From Streptomyces sp. NBC_01317 (GTDB taxonomy: Bacteria; Actinomycetota; Actinomycetes; Streptomycetales; Streptomycetaceae): a DNA stretch of 64,000 nucleotides. Under the pieces are notes generated by a model. The model worked only from the letters and a program-made list of their open reading frames with translations. It made no database searches and was not told the origin of the DNA. The stretch is from contig NZ_CP108393.1 in NCBI RefSeq assembly GCF_035961655.1, positions 1,116,001 through 1,180,000 of the forward strand. Reading direction: 5' to 3'. Positions within the stretch are counted from its first letter, which is position 1, and every line of letters begins with the position of its first letter. Positions 26,785 to 35,310 of the stretch are shown piece after piece. Both the position numbers and the translations under genes were made by a program.

Positions 26785-27702
26785 TCAGAAGGCCGTGGTC
26801 GCGCCCACGTCCCGGCGGCTGGCATGCCAGGGCAGCAACAGCTTTTCGGCGATCTCGACCAGGACGAAGAGCACCACGCCGATCAGTGACATGACCAGCA
26901 ACCCCGCGAAGAGCATCGGCGTGTCGAGGTTCCCGTTCGCCTGGAGGATCACATAGCCGAGCCCCTCGTCGGCCCCGACGAACTCACCGACGACCGCCCC
27001 CGTCACGGCCAGGGTCACGGCGACCTTGAGCCCGGAGAACAGGTGCGGCAGCGACGCCGGGAACCGTATCTTGACGAAGGTCTGCCACGGCTTCGCCCCC
27101 ATGGTCGCGGAGAGTTGGAGCATCTCCGGGTCAACTGCCTTGAGCCCGGTGACCATCGAGATCACCACGGGGAAAAACGCGATGAGCACGGCGATCAGGA
27201 TTTTCGGTGTGATGCCGAAGCCGAGCCACACCACGAACAGCGGGGCGACGGCGATCTTCGGCACGACCTGGGCGAAGAGCAGGATCGGGTACAGCGTCCT
27301 CTCGACGGTCGAGGAGTAGACCATCACCACCGCCGCGAGCACGCCCACCGCGACGGCGATGACAAAGCCGAGCAGGGTCTCGTAGGTCGTGACCCACGTG
27401 TGCTGCCAGAGGTAACTCGTCTTGCCGGTCAGGACGTCCAGGGTGGCGCCCGGCGACGGGACGAGGTACGGCTCCACCAGCTCGGCCGCCGCGATGACCC
27501 ACCAGGCGGCGAAACAAGCGACCAGCAGGACGGCGGGCCGCCAGCCCGCGTCCACCACCCGGGCCAGCCGCTCACCCGCCCCCGGCCGGTCGCGCGCCGA
27601 CACACCGGACACGCCGGACGCACCGGAAGCGCTCTTCGACCGACCCGGGCCGTCGCTCTGCACCTGACTCGGACTCGCGCTGGGAGACTGGCTCTGGCTC
27701 AC
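26785..27702 (-). CDS. ABC transporter permease (SsuC/TauC type)
   Basis: 305-residue inner membrane protein, first gene of the importer operon. About six hydrophobic helices follow a 45-residue Ser/Gly-rich cytoplasmic N-terminus. The EAA loop is visible around LQLSATMGAKPWQTFVKIRFPASLP as in sulfonate/nitrate/taurine permeases. The GTG start at 27702 has GAGGAG 6 nt upstream (27709-27714). A 100-bp gap separates it from the binding-protein gene. The LacI-type palindrome lies 48 bp upstream. Confidence 0.9.
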   Translation of the reverse strand: MSQSQSPSASPSQVQSDGPGRSKSASGASGVSGVSARDRPGAGERLARVVDAGWRPAVLLVACFAAWWVIAAAELVEPYLVPSPGATLDVLTGKTSYLWQHTWVTTYETLLGFVIAVAVGVLAAVVMVYSSTVERTLYPILLFAQVVPKIAVAPLFVVWLGFGITPKILIAVLIAFFPVVISMVTGLKAVDPEMLQLSATMGAKPWQTFVKIRFPASLPHLFSGLKVAVTLAVTGAVVGEFVGADEGLGYVILQANGNLDTPMLFAGLLVMSLIGVVLFVLVEIAEKLLLPWHASRRDVGATTAF

Positions 27703-27740
27703 AGTGAACTCCTCGGGTGATCCGGGCAGTTACAAGAGCT

Positions 27741-27764
27741 AAGCGCTTTCAGAAAGCGCTTTCT
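27741..27764. promoter_or_regulatory. LacI operator(s) between transporter and LacI genes
   Basis: The perfect palindrome AGAAAGCGCTTTCT lies at 27751-27764, preceded directly by AAGCGCTTTC (27741-27750), a partial second copy. It sits in the 136-bp divergent region of the permease and LacI genes and matches the site at 19210-19223 exactly. Confidence 0.75.
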
Positions 27765-27838
27765 GGTACGGTGATCGCCACGCTAATGACTCTCCGTCCA
27801 TACGGTCAATAGGTCGTCCCTAAATTCCGGGGGTCGAG

Positions 27839-28921
27839 TTGAGTGAACGGGAAGCACGCAGACCGGAACCGCTCGCCGCGCACGCCCATGTCACCCTCGA
27901 CGCCGTCGCCCGCCGCGCCGGGGTCTCCCTGGCGACCGCCTCCCGGGCCCTGAACGGCACCACCCGCGTCCGCGAGGAACTGCGCCTGCGGGTACGGGCC
28001 GCCGCCGATCTCCTCGGCTACATCCCCAACGCCCATGCCCAGGCGCTGGCCGGCGCGGCAGGCAACACGGTCGGCGTGATCTGCCACGATGTCGGCGATC
28101 CTTACTTCGCCGCGATCGCCGGCGGGGTGATGCGGGCCGCCGCCGAGCAGGACGTGCTGGTGATGCTCGCCAGCACCTTCCGGGAACCGGCCAGGGAGAT
28201 CGCGTACGTCTCCATGCTGCGCGCCCAACGGGCCCGCGCCATCCTGCTGATCGGTTCGGGCTTCGAGGACCGCGCCTGGGAACGCACCCTGGACGCCGAA
28301 CTCGCCCCGTACGTCCGCGCGGGCGGCCGGGTCGCGATCGTCAGCCGGCACCGGAGCCTGCGCGCCGACGCCGTACTGCCGGAGAACAGAGGCGGGGCGG
28401 CCGCGCTGGCCCGCGCCCTACTGGCCCTGGGACACCGGGAGTTCGGCGTGCTGAGCGGGCCGCCCGCGCTCACGACGGTCGCGGACCGGCTGGCCGGGTT
28501 CCGCGAGGGACTCGCGGAGGCCGGGGTCACCCTGCGCCCGGGCGCCGTCGTGCACGGCGCGTTCACCCGGGACGGCGGATACGCCGCCGCCCAGGAGCTG
28601 TTGGCCGGAAACACCCTCCCCACCTGTGTCTTCGCGGTGACCGATGTGATGGCCGTGGGCGCGCTCGCCGCGTTCCGCGAGGCGGGCATACGGGTGCCGT
28701 ACGACCTCTCGCTCGCGGGCTTCGACGACATCCCGCTCGTACGGGAGTTGACACCCCCGCTCACCACCGTCGCCCTGCCGCTCACGGAGATGGGCCGGCA
28801 CGTCATCTCGCTCGCCCTGCGCGAGCCGCGCGGAACACGGGCCCGGGTGCTGCGGGTGGGCGGTGACGTGGTCCTGCGGGGCAGCACCGCGCCACCCCGC
28901 CCGACCGGCCTCCGCCAGTGA
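27839..28921 (+). CDS. LacI family transcriptional regulator
   Basis: 360-residue repressor. The HTH reads VTLDAVARRAGVSLATASRA with the hinge helix region NGTTRV following; the effector domain is periplasmic-binding-like (NTVGVICHDVGDPYFAAIAG, FAVTDVMAVGALAAFREAG, LAGFDDIPLVRELTPPLTTV). It begins at a TTG codon, with a G-rich GGGGG a few bases upstream; no better start precedes the HTH. It is divergent from the importer operon. Identical palindromes at 27751-27764 and 19210-19223 imply control of both the importer and the secreted ThuA operon 8.5 kb away. Confidence 0.92.
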   Translation: MSEREARRPEPLAAHAHVTLDAVARRAGVSLATASRALNGTTRVREELRLRVRAAADLLGYIPNAHAQALAGAAGNTVGVICHDVGDPYFAAIAGGVMRAAAEQDVLVMLASTFREPAREIAYVSMLRAQRARAILLIGSGFEDRAWERTLDAELAPYVRAGGRVAIVSRHRSLRADAVLPENRGGAAALARALLALGHREFGVLSGPPALTTVADRLAGFREGLAEAGVTLRPGAVVHGAFTRDGGYAAAQELLAGNTLPTCVFAVTDVMAVGALAAFREAGIRVPYDLSLAGFDDIPLVRELTPPLTTVALPLTEMGRHVISLALREPRGTRARVLRVGGDVVLRGSTAPPRPTGLRQ

Positions 28922-28935
28922 TGCCCGTCAAGGCC

Positions 28936-29526
28936 CTACTCCGGTACGCGAGGGACCTCGCGGAGGTCCGGGAAGCCCGGGAGCAGGCCGTCCTCCCGGC
29001 GCCTGATCTGTGACATCAGCTCCGCCGCGAACGACTTGATGGTGTCGAGACCCGTGCGCCCCCAGCGCCGGGGCTCGGTGTCGACCACACAGACCGTGCC
29101 GAGGGCCAGGCCCGTACGGTCGATGAGCGGGGCGCCGAGGTAGGAGCGGATCCCGATCTCGTCGACCAGGGGGTTGCCCGCGAAGCGGGGGAAGTCGCGG
29201 ACGTCTTCGAGGACGAGCGCCTTGCGCCGGACGACGACGTACGGGCAGTAGCCGTGATCACGGGCCATGAACCGCTCGCCGCCCGTCCCCCGCTCGCCCT
29301 CCGTCCCCCGGGTCGTATGCAGCCCCGCGAAGAACTGCCGGTTCTCGTCGATGAAGTTGACCATCGCGTACGGAGCGCCCGTCATCTGCGCCAACTGCTG
29401 GGCGAAGGCGTCGAAGGCGGGCTCCGACCGCTCACCCAGCCCGAGCCGCCGTAGTCGCTGCACGCGGTCGGGCGCCTCCTGGTCGACGGGCGTGAGCAGC
29501 AGGCGGGCGATCGGGTCGTACCTCAT
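28936..29526 (-). CDS. GAF domain protein, conservon-associated
   Basis: 196-residue soluble protein with one GAF domain (roughly residues 35-175; APYAMVNFIDENRQFFAGL, ARDHGYCPYVV, IRSYLGAPLIDRTG, GTVCVVDTEP). GAF domains bind small ligands. It is the last gene of the conservon operon, 40 bp after the GTPase gene, where some conservons carry a cytochrome P450 or another accessory gene instead. A sensory input to the complex is plausible but not shown. Confidence 0.85.
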   Translation of the reverse strand: MRYDPIARLLLTPVDQEAPDRVQRLRRLGLGERSEPAFDAFAQQLAQMTGAPYAMVNFIDENRQFFAGLHTTRGTEGERGTGGERFMARDHGYCPYVVVRRKALVLEDVRDFPRFAGNPLVDEIGIRSYLGAPLIDRTGLALGTVCVVDTEPRRWGRTGLDTIKSFAAELMSQIRRREDGLLPGFPDLREVPRVPE

Positions 29527-29566
29527 GCGGGTGCTCCGTCGCTCGGGAACATCGGGGGCTGCGGCG

Positions 29567-30295
29567 TCATTCGGCGTGCTCGGGCGCGGGGTCCGGAGCC
29601 GACATCGGGATCGGCTTCGGGATCGGGGTGAGGCTCAGGCTCGCGGCGGCACCGGGATGGGGGGAAGAACTCGCACCCGGCCCCACACCCGCACCGGGCG
29701 CGGGACTCACGGCGGCCGTCGCCGTGAGCAGATGCTGGACGAGCGTGACCAGCGTCTGGATCCCGGAGCTGGCGATGCGCGCGTCGCACAGCACGATCGG
29801 CACGTCCGGTCTGAGGTCCATCGCCGCCCGTACCTCTTCCGGTTCGTAGCGGTACGAACCGTCGAACTCGTTGACGGCGACCACGAAGCCGATGCCACGC
29901 TGCTCGAAGAAGTCGACTGCGGAGAACGAGTATTCGAGCCGCCGCGTGTCCGCGATGACGATCGCGCCGAGCGCGCCTCTCGACAACTCGTCCCACATGA
30001 ACCAGAAACGCTCCTGGCCCGGCGTCCCGAAGAGATAGAGCACGTGCCGGTCGTCCAGGGTCAGCCGCCCGAAGTCCATGGCGACCGTCGTGGACGTCTT
30101 GGCCTCGACCCCCGTCAAGTCGTCCGTAGCCGCGCTGACTTGTGTCAGTAACTCCTCCGTGCTCAGCGGCGCGATCTCGCTCACCGCCCCCACGAAGGTC
30201 GTCTTGCCGACCCCGAACCCGCCCGCGACCAGAATCTTGAGGGCGGTGGGAAAGGATTCGGAGCTGAAGGATTCAGAGCTGTCGTCGTAGGCCAT
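29567..30295 (-). CDS. cvnD: CvnD: small Ras-like GTPase of the conservon
   Basis: 242-residue ATP/GTP-binding protein. P-loop GGFGVGKTT, a DFGRL region and LYLFGTPGQERFWFMWDEL (G3) and the VAVNEFDG (NxxD-like G4) are intact. A 45-residue Pro/Ser-rich tail extends past the usual end. The start at 30295 overlaps the end of cvnC by 23 bp. In Streptomyces conservons the GTPase associates with CvnA, CvnB and CvnC at the membrane in a complex likened to eukaryotic G-protein-coupled systems. Confidence 0.92.
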   Translation of the reverse strand: MAYDDSSESFSSESFPTALKILVAGGFGVGKTTFVGAVSEIAPLSTEELLTQVSAATDDLTGVEAKTSTTVAMDFGRLTLDDRHVLYLFGTPGQERFWFMWDELSRGALGAIVIADTRRLEYSFSAVDFFEQRGIGFVVAVNEFDGSYRYEPEEVRAAMDLRPDVPIVLCDARIASSGIQTLVTLVQHLLTATAAVSPAPGAGVGPGASSSPHPGAAASLSLTPIPKPIPMSAPDPAPEHAE

Positions 30296-30650
30296 CGAGC
30301 ACTGCCTCCAGCAGGGAAACGTCGGTGGGATGGTCGAAACTGTCCGGTGGCCGAGCGGTGATCGCTCCACAGTCCACCAGGTCGGAGAGCAGTACCTTGG
30401 TGACGGTCGCGGGCAGCCGCAGATGCGCCGCGATCTCCGCCACGGAGGTCGGTCTCTGACAGAGACCGACGGCCTGGGCGTGCTCGGGACCCAGGTGCGC
30501 GTCCGGCACCGAGCCCGTGGACATCACCAGCGTCAGCAGGTCCAGGGCCGTCGTCGGCCGCGTCCTGCCCCCGCTCACGGTGTAAGGACGGATGAGCCGG
30601 CCGGCTGCCTCGTCCAGCCACGGCCCGTCCGTCGTGGCCGACACGCTCAC
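30273..30650 (-). CDS. cvnC: CvnC: DUF742 protein
   Basis: 125-residue DUF742 protein, a winged-helix-like conservon component. Visible family features are RLIRPYTVSGGRTRP near the N-terminus and ICQRP-like LCQRPTSVAEIAAHLRLP, then VLLSDLVDCGAITAR. The GTG start overlaps the cvnB stop (GTGA at 30647-30650) and its end overlaps cvnD, so all three are translationally linked. Confidence 0.92.
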   Translation of the reverse strand: MSVSATTDGPWLDEAAGRLIRPYTVSGGRTRPTTALDLLTLVMSTGSVPDAHLGPEHAQAVGLCQRPTSVAEIAAHLRLPATVTKVLLSDLVDCGAITARPPDSFDHPTDVSLLEAVLDGLRRQL

Positions 30651-31087
30651 AGCCCCCCCGTGCCACTCGGGGTCGTACCCGCCACCTGTCTCAGGGGGGT
30701 GATCAGGTACGGCCGTACGCTCTTGACCAGCATCGCCATCTCGTAACCGAGGACGGCGGCGTCGGCCTCCCGGCCGGCCAGCACGGCGAGACAGGTGCCC
30801 GAGCCGGCCGTCGAGACGAAGAGCAGGGTGGAGTCGAGCTCGACCACGACCTGGCGGACCTCACCGCCGTCGCCGAACCGGATGCCGGCGCTCCGGCCGA
30901 GTGAGTAGAGGCCGGAGGCGAGGGCGGCCATGTGGTCCGCGCTGTCGGCGTCCATGCCGTGCATGGACCTCACCAGGCCGTCGGAGGAGAGCAGCACCGC
31001 GCTGCGGGTGTACGGGACACGTTGGACCAGACCGCTGAGCAGCCAGTCGAGGTCGGAGACTTGGCCGGTCGGGACATCGCTCGCCAT
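30647..31087 (-). CDS. cvnB: CvnB: roadblock/LC7 domain protein
   Basis: 146-residue roadblock/LC7 protein. It begins near LDWLLSGLVQRVPYTRSAVL and continues LSSDGLVRSMHGMDADSADH, the canonical family start, ending in an acidic-poor tail after EMAMLVKSVRPYL. Roadblock proteins regulate GTPases of the MglA/Ras type, here CvnD. The ATG follows the cvnA stop by 7 bp. Confidence 0.93.
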   Translation of the reverse strand: MASDVPTGQVSDLDWLLSGLVQRVPYTRSAVLLSSDGLVRSMHGMDADSADHMAALASGLYSLGRSAGIRFGDGGEVRQVVVELDSTLLFVSTAGSGTCLAVLAGREADAAVLGYEMAMLVKSVRPYLITPLRQVAGTTPSGTGGL

Positions 31088-31094
31088 GGTGCAT

Positions 31095-33092
31095 CTACTC
31101 CTTGGAGGTGGTGTCGTGGCGCTGCGGTTCCGGCTGTTCCGGGAGCGGGTCCGACAGGGGGTCCGGCAGGGGCGCCGACAACGGATCGGACAACGGATCC
31201 GGCCCGAAATCCCGCAGCGGGTCCGGCGGCGCCTCCGCCCGGGGGCCGGAGACGGTGGGCTGGGATTCGGCGAGGTCGATGCCGCGCTGGAAGGCCGCCA
31301 TGAGACCGGGGTCGTGCAGGACCGGTTCGGCGGCGGGTGCCGGGGCGGGCCGGTCCCGCAACTGCGGGACCAGGTGCTCCTGCCCCCGGCGCCTGGGCAG
31401 TTGGGGTCTGCTCGCGGTGGAGTGGAGGGTGCCGTCGGCGCCGGGCTCGGACGACGGGTAGGTCGGCACGCGCGCCGCGATCCTGACCTCGGAGGGGGCG
31501 GCGGAGGAGCCCGCGGCGTCGGCCGACTGCTGCCTCGGGTGCGTGACGCCGGGGCGCGCTGCGGCCGGCGTGGGGCGGTCGGGCCGCTCACCCCGGACGG
31601 GCAGCGGGGCGGGGACGCCGGAGCCGGGCGCGCGGTGCGAGGGGCGCGGCGGTGTCTCGTACGTCCGCTGCCGAGCCTGGGGTACGGGTGAGGGCGCCAC
31701 CGCCGGGGGCGGGGGTACGGCAGCGGCGGGCGCGGCCGGGACCGTACCCCTGACCGGACCCGTCACTCCCACATCCGAACCCGGACCCGGACCCGGACCC
31801 GAACCGGCACCCGCTCCCATCGGGCCGGCCGCAGCCACGTCCCGCCCGTCGGGAGCCGACGGATCCCCGCCCAGCAGCGCCTGCGGCAGGACGAGCACCG
31901 CCTGGATCCCGCCGTAGATGTTGGACTGCAACCGCACCGCGATGCCGTGCCGGCGCGCCAGCGCGGAGACGACGAACAGTCCGATGCGGCCGTCCTGGAG
32001 CAGGTGCGCGACGTTGACCTGGTCGGGGTCGGCGAGCAGCCCGTTCATCTTCTTCCGCTCGTCGGACGCCATCCCGAGCCCGCGGTCCTCCACCTCAATG
32101 GCCAGACCGGCCGTCACATACTGCACGCGCAGCAGGACTTGGGTGTGCGGGGCGGAGAACAGGGTGGCGTTCTCGACCAGTTCGGCGAGCAGGTGGATGA
32201 CGTCGGCGACGGCGTGGCCGCGCAGCGTGCCGTCGATCGGCGGCACCAGTTTGATCCGGGGGTACTGCTCGACCTCGGCGATCGCGGACCGCAGCACCTC
32301 GGTCATCGTGACCGGCTTGCTCCACTGCCTGCGGGAGATCGCGCCGCCGAGGACGGCGAGGTTCTCCGCGTGCCGGCGGATGCGGGTCGCCAGATGGTCG
32401 ACGTGGAAGAGCCCCTTCAACAGCTCCGGGTCCTCGACCTCGTTCTCCAGGTCGTCCAGCAGCTGGATCTCCCGGTGGACCAGGGACTGGAGGCGGCGGG
32501 CGAGGTTGACGAACACCTCGACCTTCTGCTCGTTGCCGACGCTGCTGGAGAGCCGGGAGGCCTGCACGACGGTGGTGACAGCCGTCTCCTGGGACCGCCT
32601 CAATTCCTCCGCGAGCAGGTCGAATTCGTCCCCGCCGACGACTGCGGGCGGTGGCGTACGGCGCGGGGGCACGCGCTCGCCACGCCTGAGCTGCTCCACG
32701 ACGGCGCGCAGGTCGGCCTGTCCGCGCGCGCTGGACCGGCGCAGGGCGTTGCAGCGGTCGATGAGCGACCGCGCGGTGCGTTCCGCGCCGAGGGCGGCCG
32801 CCGCGACGGCGGCGAAGGCGACCAGCGCCATGCCGAACAGGGCCGCCCAGACCACGAGGGTGGGCTCGGCCGCGGTGGAGCGGAAGATCAGGACCACGGC
32901 GGCCGCGCCGCTCAACGCCGCGACTATCGCGGGCAGAACGGCGGTGCGCAGGAGTTGGGGACGTATACGGGCGTCCGGTGGTGCGGGCCTGTTCCGCCGG
33001 CCCGGGGAGGAAAGCGAACGGTCGCCCGGCCGGCCGTGCCGCCCGCCTTCGCGGCGGTCCGGCCGCGCGGCGGGTGCGCGAAGTTGAGACAT
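31095..33092 (-). CDS. cvnA: CvnA: membrane sensor histidine-kinase-like protein
   Basis: 665 residues. Two hydrophobic helices (about 50-100; LLRTAVLPAIVAALSGAAAV, then WAALFGMALVAFAAVAAAA) precede a coiled region and a kinase-like ATPase domain with the N box LLAELVENATLFSAPHTQV and DRGLGMA. No phosphoacceptor H-box with downstream response regulator is evident, as is usual for CvnA proteins. The last 250 residues are low-complexity Pro/Gly/Ala. First gene of the conservon operon; the 236 bp upstream to the SIS gene should contain its promoter. Confidence 0.92.
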   Translation of the reverse strand: MSQLRAPAARPDRREGGRHGRPGDRSLSSPGRRNRPAPPDARIRPQLLRTAVLPAIVAALSGAAAVVLIFRSTAAEPTLVVWAALFGMALVAFAAVAAAALGAERTARSLIDRCNALRRSSARGQADLRAVVEQLRRGERVPPRRTPPPAVVGGDEFDLLAEELRRSQETAVTTVVQASRLSSSVGNEQKVEVFVNLARRLQSLVHREIQLLDDLENEVEDPELLKGLFHVDHLATRIRRHAENLAVLGGAISRRQWSKPVTMTEVLRSAIAEVEQYPRIKLVPPIDGTLRGHAVADVIHLLAELVENATLFSAPHTQVLLRVQYVTAGLAIEVEDRGLGMASDERKKMNGLLADPDQVNVAHLLQDGRIGLFVVSALARRHGIAVRLQSNIYGGIQAVLVLPQALLGGDPSAPDGRDVAAAGPMGAGAGSGPGPGPGSDVGVTGPVRGTVPAAPAAAVPPPPAVAPSPVPQARQRTYETPPRPSHRAPGSGVPAPLPVRGERPDRPTPAAARPGVTHPRQQSADAAGSSAAPSEVRIAARVPTYPSSEPGADGTLHSTASRPQLPRRRGQEHLVPQLRDRPAPAPAAEPVLHDPGLMAAFQRGIDLAESQPTVSGPRAEAPPDPLRDFGPDPLSDPLSAPLPDPLSDPLPEQPEPQRHDTTSKE

Positions 33093-33328
33093 CAGTGTCC
33101 TCGGTACGTGGGGCCCCAGGAATCGGCGTTGCTGGTGGTCGGCTGCGGCGCCGACGTCGGGTCCGGCGCATGCCGCTGGAGCCCTCCGTTGATCACCGCG
33201 CACTCACAGTAGTCGCCAAGAGTTCGGGCGCGGTGGACAGTTGACGAAGTTGCCCACAGAGCATCCCGCTCCGGTATGAGGCATCGCACACCAGCACGAA
33301 TGCCACGGACCCCACGAACGGCCCCGCT

Positions 33329-34252
33329 CTACGCGCCCGGGGTCGGCCACCCGGGGGGTGTCCGCTGCCCGGAGGGCAGGATCACCGAACGGGTCAGGTG
33401 ACGCGGCCGGTCCGGGTCGAGTCCGCGCAGATCCGCCAGGGCGAGTGCGAGGCGCTGGATCCGTACCAGCTCGGCCAGGGGGTCGAGCCGGCCCGCCACC
33501 CACAGTCCGCCGGTCGCCGTGACCTGCTCGGCGAGGCCTTCGGGGGCCGGCCCGAGGATCCACGTCGCCGTGCCGCCGGTGGTGATGCTGATGGGCCCGT
33601 GGCGGTACTCCATGGCCGGGTACGCCTCGGTCCACGCGAGGGCCGCCTCCCGCATCTTGAGCGCCCCCTCCTCCGCGAGACCGACGGTCCAGCCCCGCCC
33701 GAGGAAGGTGAACTGGGCGCAGTCCACAAGATCCGCGGGAAGGGGCTCGGCAAGAGCCGTCCTCGCGTCCGCGACAACGGCGTCGCCATGCAGCCCGAGA
33801 TGGGCACGGAGCAGGGTCAGGGCGGTGGTGGCGAACCGCGTCTGGACAACAGACCGTTCATCGGCGAAGTCGAGGACAATGAGATCGTCCGCGGCGGTAC
33901 GGACCGGAGTCCGCGGATCCGCGGTGATCGCGGTGGTACGGGCGGAACCGCGCACGCCCGCGAGCAGGCGCAACACCTCGGTGGTGGTGCCGGACCGGGT
34001 CAAAGCGACGACCCGGTCGTACCGGCGACCGGCGGGGAACTCGGACGCGGCGAAGGCATCGGTCTCCCCCAGCCCGGCACCCTCCCGGAGCGCGGCGTAC
34101 GCACGCGCCATGAAGAACGAGGTGCCACAGCCGACGACGGCCGTGCGCTCGCCAGGAGCGGGCAGCTCCTCCTTGAGACCGCCGGCCAACGCGGCCGCCC
34201 GGACCCAGGATTCAGGCTGGTCTGCCAGTTCCGTCTCGACAAAGCTCATCAT
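33329..34252 (-). CDS. SIS domain sugar isomerase/deaminase-like protein (AgaS-like)
   Basis: 307-residue protein with two SIS domains, related to the isomerase half of glucosamine-6-phosphate synthase and AgaS. SIS signatures are TAVVGCGTSFFMARA and VVALTRSGTTTEVLRL in the first half and FLGRGWTVGLAEEGALKM in the second. It probably acts on an amino-sugar phosphate. MM at the start gives two possible starts (34252 or 34249). It is divergent from a DeoR-type regulator, the common arrangement for amino-sugar catabolic genes. Confidence 0.88.
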   Translation of the reverse strand: MMSFVETELADQPESWVRAAALAGGLKEELPAPGERTAVVGCGTSFFMARAYAALREGAGLGETDAFAASEFPAGRRYDRVVALTRSGTTTEVLRLLAGVRGSARTTAITADPRTPVRTAADDLIVLDFADERSVVQTRFATTALTLLRAHLGLHGDAVVADARTALAEPLPADLVDCAQFTFLGRGWTVGLAEEGALKMREAALAWTEAYPAMEYRHGPISITTGGTATWILGPAPEGLAEQVTATGGLWVAGRLDPLAELVRIQRLALALADLRGLDPDRPRHLTRSVILPSGQRTPPGWPTPGA

Positions 34253-34265
34253 GTCTCCCCACTAT

Positions 34266-34299
34266 GATTGTTTCTGCATGCTAGTTGAGGTTTCCAATC
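34266..34299. promoter_or_regulatory. Candidate DeoR operator region
   Basis: GATTG (34266-34270) and CAATC (34295-34299) are inverted around the hexamer palindrome GCATGC (34276-34281), within the 72-bp divergent region of the SIS and DeoR genes. This is the most AT-rich stretch nearby and must contain both promoters. Confidence 0.4.
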
Positions 34300-34324
34300 A
34301 ACACCAAGCACCGAAGGAGACGCA

Positions 34325-35107
34325 GTGAACCGGCACGAACGGCACACCACCCTGCTCGACCTCCTGGCCGAGCGGCATCAGCTGGAGGTGGAGGCGGTGG
34401 CCGCCGAGCTGGGCGTGTCCGTGGCAACGGTCCGGCGCGACCTGGACCACCTGGGCGAGCAGCAGTTGCTGACACGGACGCGCGGCGGAGCCGTGGCGCA
34501 CTCGGTGTCGTACGAACTACCCCTGCGCTACCGGGCGGTACGCCACGCCTCCGAGAAGGAACGCATCGCCCGAGCAGCCGCGGCACTGGTCCGCCGGGGC
34601 ATGGTGGTGGGCCTCAACGGCGGAACAACAACGTCGGAAGTGGCAAGGACACTGGCAACCCGCGGCGACCTGACAGGCAGCGCCGCCGACCCGGCACTCA
34701 CGATCGTCACCAACGCGCTGAACATCGCGCACGAACTGGCGGTCCGCCCCCACATCAAGATCGTGACAACCGGCGGCGTAGCAATGCCCCAGTCGTACGA
34801 ACTGGTAGGCCCGCTGGCCCGCCACCTCCTGCAAGAGGTCAGCCTGGACATGGTCTTCCTGGGCGTGGACGCCCTGGACGCCCAAACCGGAGCCACAGCC
34901 CACGACGAACGCGAGGCACAAGTCAACGCCCTGCTGGCAGAAAGAGCACAACACGTCGCAGTAGTGGCGGACCACTCAAAACTGACCACCCGGGCATTCG
35001 CCCGAATCTGCCCCCCAGAAGCGATAAACACCCTGATCACCGGCACAGAGGCAAAACCCCTGACCCAACCGTTCCAGGAACACGGAACAAGGGTGATCCA
35101 CGCCTGA
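34325..35107 (+). CDS. DeoR/GlpR family transcriptional regulator
   Basis: 260-residue regulator. HTH: LEVEAVAAELGVSVATVRRD with LTRTRGGAVA following; sugar-phosphate sensor domain with GLNGGTTTSEVARTL, VTNALNIAHEL, FLGVDALDAQTGAT and VVADHSKL. The GTG start follows GGAG within AAGGAGACGCA, about 7 nt. It is divergent from the SIS gene, which it probably represses until a sugar phosphate accumulates. The second half of the gene uses A-ending codons (GCA, ACA, AGA) far more than neighbouring genes. Confidence 0.92.
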   Translation: MNRHERHTTLLDLLAERHQLEVEAVAAELGVSVATVRRDLDHLGEQQLLTRTRGGAVAHSVSYELPLRYRAVRHASEKERIARAAAALVRRGMVVGLNGGTTTSEVARTLATRGDLTGSAADPALTIVTNALNIAHELAVRPHIKIVTTGGVAMPQSYELVGPLARHLLQEVSLDMVFLGVDALDAQTGATAHDEREAQVNALLAERAQHVAVVADHSKLTTRAFARICPPEAINTLITGTEAKPLTQPFQEHGTRVIHA

Positions 35108-35310
35108 CTTCCCCAGCCGAACCACCCCAGAAAAGACAGTCCCGCGCACGCCACCCACCGACCATGAGGTTCTGGCAGCAACCACAAAAAGCCGGCCAAG
35201 ACGACGGGTGCCGACCGATCACCCGCCACGTGTGCCTCGCTCAGCCCCGCACCGGCACCAGCCAAGAAATCTCTGTCGTCACGACCCCGGCCAAGCACAA
35301 AGCCCAGCGG

